DNA of 64,000 bases from Nilaparvata lugens (GCF_014356525.2 NC_052508.1:49951858-50015857), one strand, 5' to 3'; shown: positions 36,198-47,897, counted from the first letter of the stretch. Notes: a model not told the origin generated them from the sequence alone. Translations and numbers: made by a program.

Positions 36198-37178
36198 TAA
36201 CGCCGGTTACACATTGGGCAGTTTCTGCCGGGGCGGTAATTTCGCCGTCGCCGCCGTTCGAGCAGTAGTCTATGAACTTGAATGGAAGCTTACACACTGG
36301 GCGGCAGAAACGCCGCGCGGCTATATTGCCGTTGGCGGCAGCTGTGCAGCCGTTCACTGCCACTGCGGCTGGCAGTGTTTTGCTGCTCTTGTCTACGCAG
36401 TGGCGTACGTGACCAAATGGGCGTTAACACATTTGGCGGTTGTCTACCGTCGCCGCTGATCAGTCGTCTTTCCCAGTTGCTCCAAGTCAGAGGTCTTTGA
36501 AAATCAGCCTTTTAATTTGTGTCTTGTTGTAAAGTTTGTAAGTTGTTTATAACATTTATTTATTGTTTCAAGTGTTTGTGGTTGATGAGTGTGAGAAAAT
36601 GAGTAAGTTAATAGACAATGAGTTGTTAACATCATTTGTAGAACAGAGGCCAGTTTTGTGGGACAAAACCCTCGACATATTTAAGGATCGAGATGCAACA
36701 AGGAATGCGTAGAAGGAAGTGTGTATGGAGATTAGGGGGGATTTTGAAACTCTGGATGACAAGAAAAAAACTGTAATATGTTGTATATCGCTGTCGATTT
36801 AATAAAAACGTTCATTTCAATGAATCCAAGCAAGGCGATTTCTCTGCTGTCTTCTTTTCCTTCGACGGCATAACAAAAGTGGTAAAAGTTGTTGCCTTTC
36901 CATTTTAAGCTAAACACTTAATAATATATACTTTTGGAAAATGTGCAAAATACAATTATTAACTGAGCACTCATGAAACAGTGAAGTCACAACACATTTG
37001 CGATGAAGAACTACAACAATTATTTTGGCTACTGATCATACGATCATACTGATCATATTTTGCCGCTCGATGTTTGGCGGTATTTTTTCCGCTGAATGTG
37101 TAAGCTTGACTTTTTTTCGAGGCTGCGACGGCAGTTTCGCCGCCGCGGCAGAAACCGCCCAGTGTGTAACCAGCGTTA
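36198..37178. mobile_element. PIF/Harbinger-like relic nested in the hAT
   Basis: A 981-bp segment with GC-rich inverted ends: left TAACGCCGGTTACACATTGG and the right end reading inward TAACGCTGGTTACACACTGG, continuing with a shared GTTTCTGCCG block. Further imperfect copies of the end motif occur near 36292 and 36425. The interior encodes a MADF-type domain. Class is inferred from the MADF-coding second gene that is usual in PIF/Harbinger elements; a 3-bp target duplication is not clear. Confidence 0.6.
36599..36802 (+). pseudogene. MADF-domain DNA-binding protein, nonsense-mutated
   Basis: From ATG 36599 the frame gives LLTSFVEQRPVLWDKTLDIF and then D-R-D-A-T-R-N-A, the start of a MADF domain (a Myb-related DNA-binding fold with conserved Trp residues). 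The next codon is TAG at 36710-36712, exactly where the family carries its second Trp (A-W-K/x-E-V/I), so a TGG to TAG change is likely. The same frame continues with KEVCMEIRGDFETL to 36802. PIF/Harbinger elements commonly encode such a protein beside the transposase. Broken copy. Confidence 0.65.
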
Positions 37179-37884
37179 CTATTGTGTCTCCGCTGTGATG
37201 CGACACCACAGAGTCTCAGTAAACTCTAAAAAATTATGTTTAACACTAGTTATTGACATTTAAACAAATATTTGACAATTAAAAATATTGGGGAACAGTA
37301 AAGTCCAGTCAATATAGACATAAAAAGGGGGTTTGCTTGCAATTTATATCGTAGTTCTGATTTTTTAATATTTTATTTGGATACATGAGAGAGGTTCAGA
37401 ACCAAATTGTACTAATACAGAGTGGCCCAAAAAGTTCGTATTTTAGGTTCATTTTCCAGTTTTCAGCTATTTCCAGCAAAATCAGTGATCGGACAGAAAA
37501 ATTTGCTCTTGCCTTTTTTAAGATCATAAAATTCTAAATGAAATAAGATCATTCGGAACTCTCTATCTCCAATGAGTACTGAGCTATGATTTTTCAAATA
37601 TGAGTGATATTTTAAGGAAAAAATCAATTTTGATCATATTTAGTATTTGATCAACAATATATCCCGATTACAATCTAGATGTAAAATTCAAAATCCCTCT
37701 GGGCATTTTTAGCTTCAACCATCATCACCATCTATATTGTCCTCACAGTGATATTTCGCACAATGATTTATAAGCTCATGAGATCATGTTCTATGAGAAT
37801 CAACCGTTAGTTGCACTTCATTTCAGTATTTCCTAGTGGAGAGGCGCGCGAGGACACAATCAAGGATCGCTTAAGGATCAAGCT

Positions 37885-38322
37885 ATCAAAATGAAAAAGT
37901 TTTCTGTTTTCAATCATTACTTTCTGAGACATGAGCGCCTTAAGTTTAAAATTTTGGGACAGAACATTTCAAATTCGGTACGAGATGAATCCATAAAATT
38001 CAAAGGATAAATTCTTCATGGTATTTTTGATTTAATAAAACAAAAATTTTCTGAAAATATCAATTTTTGAGAAAGTTTTTCAATTAACTAAAAATGAACA
38101 AAAATAGTGTTGAGTTTTTTTTTTTTAATTGAATAACTTTTTCAAAAAATGTTTCAAAATTTTCTTGTTTTGTTCAATCAACAATACCATGAAGAATTTA
38201 TCTCTTACCGAATTTGAAATGTCCTGTCCCAAAAATTTAAACTTTAGGCGTTCATATCTCAAAAAGTAATGATTGGAAGAGAATGTTTTCCTAAGAAAAC
38301 TTTTTCATTTTGATATATACCG
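37885..38322. repeat. fold-back inverted repeat, arms about 210 bp
   Basis: The left arm (37885-38100) and the right arm (38112-38322) are inverted copies of roughly 80 percent identity by eye, for example TTTGGGACAGAACATTTCAA against its complement near 38205-38230, and CTTCATGGTATT against AATACCATGAAG. The spacer is tiny, so the transcript would form one long hairpin. Lies inside the hAT. Confidence 0.75.
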
Positions 38323-38810
38323 GTACAAATCGAAAAACTTTGAAAAATATCACCAGTACAAGAAAGTTTATTTTTAGCCTTTGCACAGCCTTAAGACGTA
38401 CACTGCAACATAGTATTAGGCCTACTTAACTTGCTAAGTAATTAGAACTACAATTTCTACAAGTTTGTTTAACACACCTGTTTAATTAAGTAGAACTCGT
38501 CTGACCTTTGCAATTCCTTCACCAATTCTTCAAGATCTGGGGACTGAACTATTTTATGTTCGCTAGACCACTCAGACGTTCCTGGGACATTGTTGATCTT
38601 AGAAAAACCTTCATTAGCTCGAGGTTGAAAAACTTCTTATATAATTTTACCATTCACATTTGAAATTATGAATTTATTATTTATTTGTATTTTTAAATTT
38701 TCCGTTCCTTTAAATTTGCCACCCCCAAAACCTGCCGCCCTGTGCGGCCGCCCGGTCCGCCCACCCCTGGGGCCGGGCCTGTTAGTGAGCTATCTGTGAT
38801 ATTTTTCAAT

Positions 38811-38812
<2 letters not shown>

Positions 38813-38850
<38 letters not shown>
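38813..38850. repeat. (TA)n microsatellite
   Basis: TA repeat of about 38 bases just right of the hAT element, inside the solo LTR. Confidence 0.9.
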
Positions 38851-38855
<5 letters not shown>

Positions 38856-39585
38856 CTTTTATTACTTTTTATACTTGTTGCTCTATATTTTATTTATTTG
38901 TTGATATTTATGTAATTATTTTCATTTGAATGGTTTTCCCTTCATTTATTATCCTATCTCCATGCATGACCAATCTTGTTATGGTCTATTTTGTTACCAG
39001 TATTGAAATATTATTAAGATTACCAGCCAACTATATTCTTCACCGAATAAGTTGGATAAATCAGAGATATACATTGATTATCAAATCTTTTGAAATAATA
39101 CGTTCCCGAGATTTATATAAATTATCCAGTACCAACACATCTGATTTGAAGAATCTCAGAGGTCATAGTATTAAGTTGCAGCAACATAAATTAATAGAAT
39201 TTATAAGGTATTCTGATAGAGTATTGTGCTTGATTCCACTCAGTGTCATTTTTCATTGCTGACCACTTTGGTGAATTGTGGCGGGTGGCATTAGTGGTGG
39301 TACCACATCGATTAGTACGATAATCAGAGCCCTTATATCTATCTATCTCTACTGCATCTATATTTGTGGAGTACAACAAATCAGTCACAGGAACTGTGAA
39401 CTGTTAAAGCGGCCGACGTTTGCAGCCAGCGAAAGCAGAGAACTGTTTGAGCTCCTGGGAGAGCTGGTAAGGAATTGGCGCTATTATTTTTCCAGGAATC
39501 ACAAAAAGTGTTGCACACCTTCCAAATCTTTGCTCTACCGACTGCAGCCAAGCAGGGCACACGTTATAGAAAAAATAACGTTACA

Positions 39586-40464
39586 GGTGCTACAAGGATC
39601 AATGATTGGACCCCTCCTTTTCCTGATTATGATCAATCACCTTGGTTTGCTGGGAGGCATGAGGCATCCTACTGTTTGCTGACGACACCACAATCTTTGT
39701 CACAGGGAGAACACCAGTGTTGGCACAGAGGGTGGCTGCAGTTATTTTTGAACTATTGGTGGTTCACCAATAATAAGATGAGTCTAAATGAAGACAAGAC
39801 ACAAGAGACTAACTGTGGCCTTAGTACAAACCAGTTCATCAATCAGACTGAGGTCAAGCTACTAGGATTTACACTGGATTCAAGACTCAACTGGGGTAGC
39901 CACACCAACAAGCTTTGCCTAAAGCTATCCAGGGATCTACTCAGGGGTCTAAAGCCTCTTATTTCTAGGAAGCATCTTCTTGAAGTGTATTTTGCCTTTT
40001 TCCACAGCCATATTCATGGACTGCAGATGTGGGGACATGCGTCCGGATGTAATGATGTGCTTCTCCAACAGAAAAGAAAAAGGCATTGAGAATTTTAGAC
40101 TTAGCAGGATACCTTGATCACTGTTGGCCAATCTTCACCAGACTGGGTATCTGTAGGGTGTTCAACCAGTACATTGTGCTCTCCTTGCTACACATAAAAA
40201 GTCATTATCACTCAATGACAAGAAGAGCATATAAGCATTCTTGTAATACTAGGGGGAAGCTAAAATTGATGTACCCTTTTGCAGATTGAACAAGAAAAGA
40301 GTCTGTTTCCCTTTACTGGCTCAGAAGATCTTCAATGCGCTGTGCTGCGCATGGTGAGAGATCTGGATGACAGAAGTTTTGGTGCTAGGATTAGAGCCTG
40401 GCTGTGTGGGATGCCATTCTTCTCTGTGACTGAATACTTTGAGGCCGACAAGTCTTTAATTTAA
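39586..40464 (+). pseudogene. LINE reverse transcriptase, right half
   Basis: Continuation of the LINE split by the solo LTR. It starts with LQGSMIGPLLFLIMIN, then the catalytic ILLFADDTTIF read in a shifted frame near 39665, then a thumb-like EVKLLGFTLDSRLNWG near 39850 and a C-terminal tail with SFGARIRAWL ending at 40464. At least two frameshifts. The motif order matches Jockey/CR1-like elements. Confidence 0.8.
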
Positions 40465-42033
40465 TAAATTCAAGTGATACAGAATCCTACCGACCATCTC
40501 GATCTGTTATTTAAGCTTTAAAAACTTTAGTATTTGTGACAAGTTTGTTTTAAAATGTTATAATCAACGACGACCAAATAAGGTCTGAATATAGAGAGAA
40601 GCCGTCCATCCAGGAAACTGGTCAATGATGAAGGAATTGACAATACTGTTGCTGTCCTTTTCTATTATACAACAAAACAGATAACGCTATCTCTCTCTAG
40701 CTTTGCAATGTTGTCTGTTTGCCAGAATATTTTTTTGTTACTTTTGACAGTGACAAAAGTAGACAATTCTCAGCCGCCATTTTTTTCACCATTCTATCAA
40801 AATACTCTAGTACACAAGTCGTATAATTGATTTAAAATTTATTTTTGAAACAATTGCATAATTTTTAGACATTACTGTATGAGAAACACAAATTAAAATA
40901 CTTGATTTGACATTTTAAAAGTTGATAACTAACCATCCTCACAAAGTAGGAGGAATCTCACACAGAGAAGAATCCTCTTCTCTGTGCCATCCTAGACTTC
41001 ATCCATGCTTCAGTTAGCCTACACATATGGGTTAGACCTACTCGTACCAGTATAAATAATATTGAAAGGTTATTTCCAAATTATTCCCATTTAAATTACT
41101 TATTTTAAATAGGATTTCTATTTTTCTATTATTTTTAAAAGAAATTGGAATAGAATGCCTACCAAATAACTTAATTTCTGTTGTTTTAAAATCCAGATTG
41201 GTATATCACAGCTTTTTAAATTAGCCGCCATTTCAGGTTTGTATAAAAATAAAATCTGATCTCAGTTATGGAAGCAAATTTTTAAATCAAATTATGAAAA
41301 AATTCATATTCTTGATTAATTTGACATCAAATTGATTATTTTATCAAGGAAATGATAGTAAAGTAAATTATGGCTTTTGTTGGTGGGGAGTCCCTTGCGG
41401 GAAGGTCCAACTGCCTGAATATATAATTTAAGCTGTCAATGGGCCTCACGACTGTCATACTTCAGCCGGGACCGACAGTTTAATGTGCTCATCCGATAAC
41501 ACGGGAAGGAAATGATAATTATTATTAGATCAAATTTAATGGGATGAATCACAAAGTAGATGAACATTCCTCTTCTCTGTGGATGAATTGAGTAACAGCT
41601 GTGTACAGTCAGTGGCAAAATGGATAGACTTGGCAACGTTTTTCTCTCATCTTTCTTTACTGCCATTATAATGTGGATCTCACTGTAGTATGAAAGTAAG
41701 TTTGATTATCCCTTTTTGAATGCTGAGGCATGTGTGGAACGCGTACCTACGGACGCACATTGCCTCGCCGAGGCGTGCGTGTGAATAGCCTTTACTTGCT
41801 TCGTACGAATTTGTGCGCCCGTCAATACTGGTAATAAGTCTAACCTGTTTATTGTTTTTTGACGGAAATTAGGTACTCATATTACTAAAATTTGATCCAA
41901 GTGATATTTTCAAGTTATTTATATTGCTCACAGCGTAAAAGATATTCTAGGTGCAACATTAATTCTTTTGAAAAATGTGCTGCAATGTACGGTAGGCTAT
42001 TTAGGCGGTGTTGAAAAAGTTTGAATTTTTGCA
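40465..42033. other. intergenic sequence upstream of the FADD-like gene
   Basis: No protein gene is recognised. Around 41612-41693 lies a copy (minus orientation) of a repeat that contains CACATTATAATGGCAGTAAA and AACGTTGCCAAG; related copies in plus orientation are at 44270-44345 and 44820-44900. The last few hundred bases should hold the promoter of the FADD-like gene. I see no diagnostic TATA or initiator that I would defend. Confidence 0.4.
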
Positions 42034-45000
42034 ATGTTCCCTGCGTGTAAGGTACAGGATTCCATTTTCAAATTGAACAAAAGCTATGACATGATCAGAA
42101 ATATTATATTAATTAGTGATCATTTAGATCTAGACTTCATCAAAGTAAAATATAAAATGACTAAACGTAAATCAGAAATGATAGATAACATAACATCTCT
42201 TTTTACAACTTTAGAGAAAATTGGGGAATGTAACGCGTTTGATAAGTTTTGTACTGTTGAATTTCTAACTGTTTTTGTAAACAATAATGAGTTGAAAGAT
42301 CTTGTTTCAAAGCATAGAAGGCTTTTGGATATTACGGATTATGATAGCTTTCTTCTCATGAACAAATTTGGTAAGCTGTTTTAATTTTACAAGTTACATT
42401 TTAAACTCAATTGAGTTTACATTTTGGCTAAAGTGCACGTCCAGTGCCAACATACCTATTACTATTGTTTTTAAAATAAACTGAGTTCAAATTATTACAA
42501 CTTTACATGCATTTAATCTTTAAGTAGCAACCATAAGTAGCTAAGGTTAGGAAAACTCAGATTAGGAATATCATAATTTGATGATTTCAATTATCAAAAT
42601 GGATGCTACTCATAGGTTAAATGCATGTAAAATTGTGCTACTTTGAACTTAGTTTATTTTAAAAACAATAGTGACCGCCGTTTAATTTTTGTGATTTTGT
42701 GCTCAAAATAACATACTAAATCGATCCCAATTAAAAATTTGATGACAGGTATGTTGGCACTGGACGTGCACTTACACCTTCCATTTTACCATGTATTTAA
42801 ACCCACCATTAAGAATTTTAATGTGATTAAAACATTCGAAATTTGCATTCTTCCATTTTAGATTATAATCGTCAAACTCGGGATCTCAACAGTTTTTAGC
42901 CAGTTTATCTTTGCTTCCCTGGTTGGTATTAGGAATACCAATCTAACAGGGAATCTGAGTGGGTTGCAGAATACCTACTCACTTTGAAATGAATCTCCAA
43001 GTCATAGTCAATGTTCTACGATGTAGGCTAAGTAGGGCTCAGAACTGCTATCCTAATATCGCTATTAAAATGTTCAACATGCTACCAGCATATGTGCGTC
43101 ATTTGAGTGACTGTGAGTTTAAGAGGAGACTCAAGTCCTTGCTGCGTGCCAGACAATACTACTCTTGAGTGAATTTTTTCAGGAGGCTATAGTAGATATT
43201 TAGTGGCCATTACTATACTTAGCCATTCTATGCCAATATGGTTTTAATATTTGACGTGACAGTGTTGTCAAAAACTTATGTGTTAACTGTGTTTGAGTAT
43301 TTTGACGTGATGACATACCCAGCGCATCTGGCTGGCTAATGGTCCTACTAACTGAAGATAGAAAATATATAGCACAGCGTAGGCAAGATCTCTCGAAAAC
43401 AATATATTCGTATAGAATTTTATTCTTTAAACGTCCCGTAGTCTCAAGTTTGTTTTGATCCACTCCGATTAGTTGAAAAATGGCTTGAACACTGGAGAGA
43501 GAATACATTTCTTGAAATCTTCGGCTTCTTTAAAGTAAAAAGAAGTACCGTACCACTAGGGTATCTAGAAGTAACTAGTATAACTAAAACCTAGTACAGG
43601 TTAGCCTAGTACAACCTAGTTAGCCTACCTAAATAATTTCAAAACTATTTATTCTTATTTTAATTCATTGCACGAGAAAGGAAAAATCCTTTAGATAAGA
43701 ACTTTGTGAGAAGTTTGAATGTGTGGAAGGAACGAAACCTTGTGTCATGTGTGAACAGGCGCGGATCCGCCCACCCACTCTGGATCCGCAGCTATGTGTG
43801 AAACAAGCCTTACTCGTGCTTAAATAACCCTTATTATAAATCTGCTGTATACTAATATTGAATTACTTGATGTCATATACTGTGTGACTTATCTGCTTTA
43901 TCTCTCATTTCAGCAACAATTACTGGAAGTCAATCAAAAGAAAAGTCAACATATTTTAGAGGAAAAGAAGATGGTTTATCACAAAAAGGTTTGTAAATAA
44001 TGGAAGTGAGGTTTCATATCATGAATTGGCATTCTGAACTCTGTAGTGAATAAGTGCATATAGGTGAAGGTGACCTAACAATAATATCTGAGAAAACAAC
44101 AAATTAACAATAATTTCAATTCAGACTTAGCAAATACCGTACCCACCTTTAATATTATGGAAATCATTCTTTTTTCAAATAATGACTCTTGAAACTTGAA
44201 ACGCACACAGCAGCAGGCAGATGTCTGCACTCTGCAGACATCAACAGTCTGATGGAGAAAAGATGCCTCCCTATTAATAGTGATATTCATGTTAAAATGG
44301 CAGTTAAGAAAGATAGGAGAACAGGGTTGCCTTTCTCTATAATTTGACTCCATTTTACCCCAGACTGTACTGAAACATAGTCATCTATATTGGATAGCTG
44401 TAACTCAAATCATCCCATTACATTTGGTCTAATATTAAGTATTGAATGAAAAAGACTAAGAAATTGTCAAAAACCACAGATTTGTGAATTTCATAAATCT
44501 GTGGTTTTTGACAATTTCTTAGTCTTTTCCATTCAATATGAATAATTACCACAATATCAACTTCTCAACTACACAAAAAGTAATATTAAGTAGTTTTAAT
44601 TTTCCTTGATAATAATCTAATTCGTGTCAAATATAATTATGCTCATCAATCATTTATATCCCTTTTAATTTGATCCAAAACTTTCATAACTGAGATCAGA
44701 TTTTGGCTAAAATGCAATCGTTGAGCTACCGCTACTGTCATCTCATTTATCATTGAAGAAGATATCGTCACAATTTTTTTTAAATGGAAGAGGATGAAAA
44801 AAATGAAGCGCGCTAGCCTATAGTGAGGTCCACGTTATAATGGCAGTGGAGAAATATAGGAAAGAAACGTTGCCGATCCTCTGTCTTGTCAATGCCTTCT
44901 ATGGAGGGTAACTAATACCTGTTTATTGATGTAAAAATAACTTCATTCTCGTTAAAAACAATCATTTATATTTTATCAAGCAAGAAATTATATTATATTA

Positions 45001-46437
45001 GGTAGCTCAGTAGGGGTAGGGATGGGGACTTTTGATATGTTCACCCCCTTACTGGTCCCAACAAAGCTGCAAAGTCAAAAGTTGTGTTCAAAAAACATTC
45101 TCTCCAAGTTCCTTTGTCAATTGGTCTATTTTTGCATAACTGAAGATATCACACTGAAGCTGCTGCAACAATCGTGGGGATGTGCGTAAACTTGTAAAAT
45201 TATACATCAAATTGAAGAGAATTTGTTGCTCTATAAGGTCATGATCAGCATGGATTCCATTCCCATCAATATTCAAAAAGTTATAAGAGTAAAAATAGCA
45301 AAAAATTGAAGGAAAATGTGTTTTTTTTCAAAAATGACACATCTTTTAGAGCGGATATCTCGAAAAGTGAAAAATATATAGAAAAAGTTGTAAGATCAAT
45401 ATTGTAGGAAATTATGTAAGCTTTAATTTCTTATAGAATAGTCATGTCTGTAAAATGCATAATTTTCGAGTTAGGGGTGAGGACTTTTGATATGTTTACC
45501 TCCTCACCACCCTAAACAGAACTGCGGGGGTCAAAAATTGTCTTCCAAACTTTTCCCTCTATAACACTTCGTTGTCTTGGCTATGGGGATCCTATTTAAA
45601 ACACTTTTCTGTTGCGTGAAAATTGTGGTCTGCCATCTTAGAACCGTCATATTGAATCTTCTTTTTTTAAATGGAAAGGTGATCCATGATTTTGATTTTT
45701 CTCTTTTTCAAGAGAAAATGAATGGCGTAATCGACACATCAGTATCTCAAATTGTTTCAAAGTTATTCAAAAACAAAAATATGAATAAATCTTATTAAAA
45801 TAAAGTAAATGAGTATATAGAAAATCTAAACTATCGAATTTCACTCTTTTAATTGTCATTAACTACTTTTAGTAATATACACTCTCATATTCAACACTTT
45901 GAGCAGTAAAGTTTGATCTGTCAGATTTTTATGTAGGTACCAATTTATTTCATTTTTGTATGATTTATTGGTATTTTTAAATGTGATTAACTTTGAAACG
46001 GATTGAGTTATTGAGGTGAATTTTTCGTTATTCATTTATACTTGAAAATACTGTATTGAAATCATGTATCATAATTATGGCCACCTTTTCACTTGAAAAA
46101 AAATGGAGTTGAATTCAAGATGGTAGACCAAAACTTTTAAGTGATAAGTAGTTTTTTATAAAAATGAGAAACATAATGAAACATAACATAATCAAATTAT
46201 CCTTGTAACAGAAATTTATCTGTTTCCATACTTTTCACTAACTCTGTATTTATATCATGTATATTATTATTATTTTTATTTCCAGATGTAAATACAATTT
46301 GTAAAAATATAGGGCCTGATAAATGGAAACCACTAGCCAGGCATATGAAAGATGAATCCTCTCAATACATTTTTGACGAGAGTCTTATCTGTGAAATCAA
46401 TTCTAGACATACAAGCACCGAGTTGAAATTACAAGAG
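42034..46437 (+). CDS. Fadd: FADD-like adaptor: DED plus death domain, exons 1-3
   Basis: Host gene with three well-supported exons: 42034-42370 (ATG, donor GTAAGC), 43914-43988 (acceptor TTTCAG, donor GTTTGT) and 46286-46437 (acceptor TTCCAG, donor GTGAGT). Phases agree across all joins, with split codons at 42370/43914 and 43988/46286. Exon 1 gives an N-terminal death-effector-like fold (DHLDLDFIKVKYK, then SLFTTLEKIG and an E-L-K-D-L-V-x-K-H helix). Exon 2 is a short polar linker. Exon 3 opens a death domain: TICKNIGPDKWKPLARHM followed by INSRHTSTELKLQE, which lines up with the NVGKDWRRLAR...NLTERVRE pattern of FADD. FADD couples IMD to the caspase Dredd (and Fas to caspase-8 in vertebrates) in the cytoplasm. 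The C-terminal helices are not in these exons; see 49320-49465. Alternative: another DED/DD adaptor. Dredd (caspase) and IMD (no DED) fit less well. Confidence 0.7.
42432..42772. mobile_element. MITE in FADD intron 1
   Basis: A 341-bp element with perfect 26-bp tips starting AGTGCACGTCCAGTGCCAAC and ending in the exact complement at 42747-42772. The inner sequence is also imperfectly inverted (TTGTTTTTAAAATAAACT near 42475 against its complement near 42648; TTACATGCATTTAA near 42504 against 42618). It is flanked by TA(A) on the left and TA on the right, so a 2-3-bp target duplication is possible. No coding capacity. Confidence 0.85.
42959..43170 (+). pseudogene. LINE C-terminal fragment in FADD intron 1
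   Basis: A short frame with PNIAIKMFNMLPAYVRHL and FKRRLKSLLRARQYYS. The pattern 'Y/FN.LP..(V/I)R.....FK..LK..L....YS' is the usual C-terminal tail of Jockey/CR1/RTE-type reverse transcriptases. It is an isolated 3' fragment of a 5'-truncated insertion, not a gene. Confidence 0.6.
44440..44538. repeat. near-perfect 44-bp hairpin in FADD intron 2
   Basis: Arms 44440-44483 and 44495-44538 are inverted copies with about one mismatch; the loop is 11 bases (44484-44494). The arm core reads AAATTGTCAAAAACCACAGA on the left. A transcript of this intron would fold into a long stable stem. It could be a tiny MITE or fold-back, or a source of small RNA. Confidence 0.85.
45011..45540. repeat. internally duplicated intronic repeat
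   Basis: Two related blocks about 460 bp apart share GGGGACTTTTGATATGTTCA (45022) and GAGGACTTTTGATATGTTTA (45478), followed by similar C-rich tails. No gene is seen between them or in 45541-46250, which is intron 2 sequence of the FADD-like gene. Confidence 0.5.
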
Positions 46438-46739
46438 GTGAGTGAATACTTCATTTTCAAGAATTATTTCAATAAAATAATAAATTCTAAAAAATTACAA
46501 TCATTCAGCATTTCTTATAAATAACATAAACACTGGTACTGAATATTACTGTAATGTGAATACAGTATTACTGGCTGTGAATATTACTAAAGAGGACTGA
46601 TCTATTAATGGTTTTTACATAAATATTTGTTCATGAATCGAACCCAATCTCAGATTGGGTAGAATTCAATTTGTCTAAATAACCTAAAAGATTATGTTCA
46701 CTTATGTGTTTATGGGGGAGGTTGAGTTTATACTTTTAA

Positions 46740-47104
46740 GGGCCGGTTTCCGAGCTCCAGATTAAGCTAAGTTCTAGATTTTAAATAGCTGGAGTCAGAA
46801 AATTGTCTTTTCAAAACGAGGCGTAGTCGCATTTTTTATGACAGTAGTCGCAGTTTTTATTTTCTCATTTCTATAATTGGAAACGTTTTCCCTAGATGAA
46901 ATTAAACATTCCTAAATAATTCAAAATAGCTGAAACTTTACGCTATTTTCTCTTTTTTTTATTTTGTGTTCAATTTTCTAGATTTTCGAAATTTAATTGA
47001 AATGTGACAATGACTACGATACGCCCAGTTTCGGAAAGCCAATTTTCTGAATCCAGCTGTTCTAGTCTAGAACTTAGCCAAATCCCGAGCTTAGAAACCG
47101 GCCC
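46740..47104. mobile_element. MITE with TAA target duplication, FADD intron 3
   Basis: A 365-bp element. Left tip GGGCCGGTTTCCGAGCTCCA and right tip, read inward, GGGCCGGTTTCTAAGCTCGG; the inverted similarity extends about 70 bp through TAAGTTCTAGA and AGCTGGA. TAA flanks both sides (46737-46739, 47105-47107). Tip and TSD suit PIF/Harbinger-type MITEs. No coding capacity. Confidence 0.85.
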
Positions 47105-47107
47105 TAA

Positions 47108-47897
47108 AGCTGCGTTTACACCGGAGTTAATAACACGAGTTATTAACAAAAAGTTATTAACTTGACTGAATCGTCAAAAATTTCTCTTGACAAAAGTTAA
47201 TAACTCATGTTTCTAACAGAAAATTCCTTGTTATTAACAAGATATTGTTATCAATATAATTGACTTCCATATGATTTCATTTAACGAGAGTATTCATATG
47301 ATATTACAGCCAGAATAAAAAGCAAAAAAATTGTCTTCAAATTTGAATTGAAACATGTGTGTGATCATTAAAATGATGATCTTCATCTGATCTAATGTAA
47401 ATAAATTATAATGCGTTTACACCAGAGTTTAAAACAAAAGTTTTCAACATAAGTTAATAACATTTTCTTTTGGCTGCTAGTTTTGTTATCAACAAAAGTT
47501 AATAACTTTTTCACGTGTTTTGTCTGCAGCTTATTATTTATTAGGTTATTACTGTAGTTGTAGGGTAGGAATGCTGGGCGAGGGGGTTGCGGGGAAGATA
47601 GTAACCTGTTAATAACAAAAGTTACCGACTCTCAATGGATAACATAAATCTTGTTAATAACAAGGAATTTTCTGTTGAAAACACGAGTTATCAACTTTTT
47701 TCAATAGAATTTTTTGTCGATTCAGTCAAGTTGACAACTATTTATTAATAACTCATGTTATCAATTCCGGTGTAAACGCAACTCAACATGATGTTATTAA
47801 CTTTTGTAATTAACATCAGTTTATAACAAAAATATTGAAACTTGTGTTATTAACAACTCTGTTATTAACAATTTACAACTCCGGTGTAAACGCAGCT
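47108..47897. mobile_element. second MITE (composite) with TAA flanks
   Basis: Ends AGCTGCGTTTACACCGGAGT (left) and its near-complement ACTCCGGTGTAAACGCAGCT (right), with TAA at 47105-47107 and 47898-47900. It is therefore directly adjacent to the previous MITE and shares its TAA. Further copies of the tip lie inside (near 47412 and 47764), and many short AGTTAATAAC/GTTATTAACT units fill the body, so it is a nested or internally amplified element. Confidence 0.8.

Larger units (their letters stand above)
36080..38781. mobile_element. hAT-type element with 8-bp TSD
   Basis: Tips CAGGCACGGCCCTAGGG (left) and, reading inward from the right, CAGGCCCGGCCCCAGGGG. The 8-bp direct duplication TTAGTGAG flanks it at 36072-36079 and 38782-38789. 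Tips and TSD length are diagnostic of hAT. There is no hAT transposase inside; instead it carries a PIF/Harbinger-like relic (36198-37178) and a long fold-back (37885-38322). Confidence 0.85.
34463..39585 (+). mobile_element. solo LTR with nested hAT, 4-bp target duplication
   Basis: Begins TGTAAGATTAT and ends AACGTTACA (TG...CA), flanked by GGTG at 34459-34462 and 39586-39589. It interrupts a LINE exactly between the GV and LQGS codons, which fixes both ends. Removing the nested hAT leaves about 2.4 kb with no retrotransposon coding region, so it is a solo LTR. Its length suits a long-LTR element such as BEL/Pao; family is inferred, not shown. A short frame at 38930-39262 has no recognised signature. 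Confidence 0.75.

Noticed and set aside
43200..43508. Minus-strand 102-codon frame
   Set aside because: Lies in FADD intron 1 next to a LINE fragment; no domain, composition like background.
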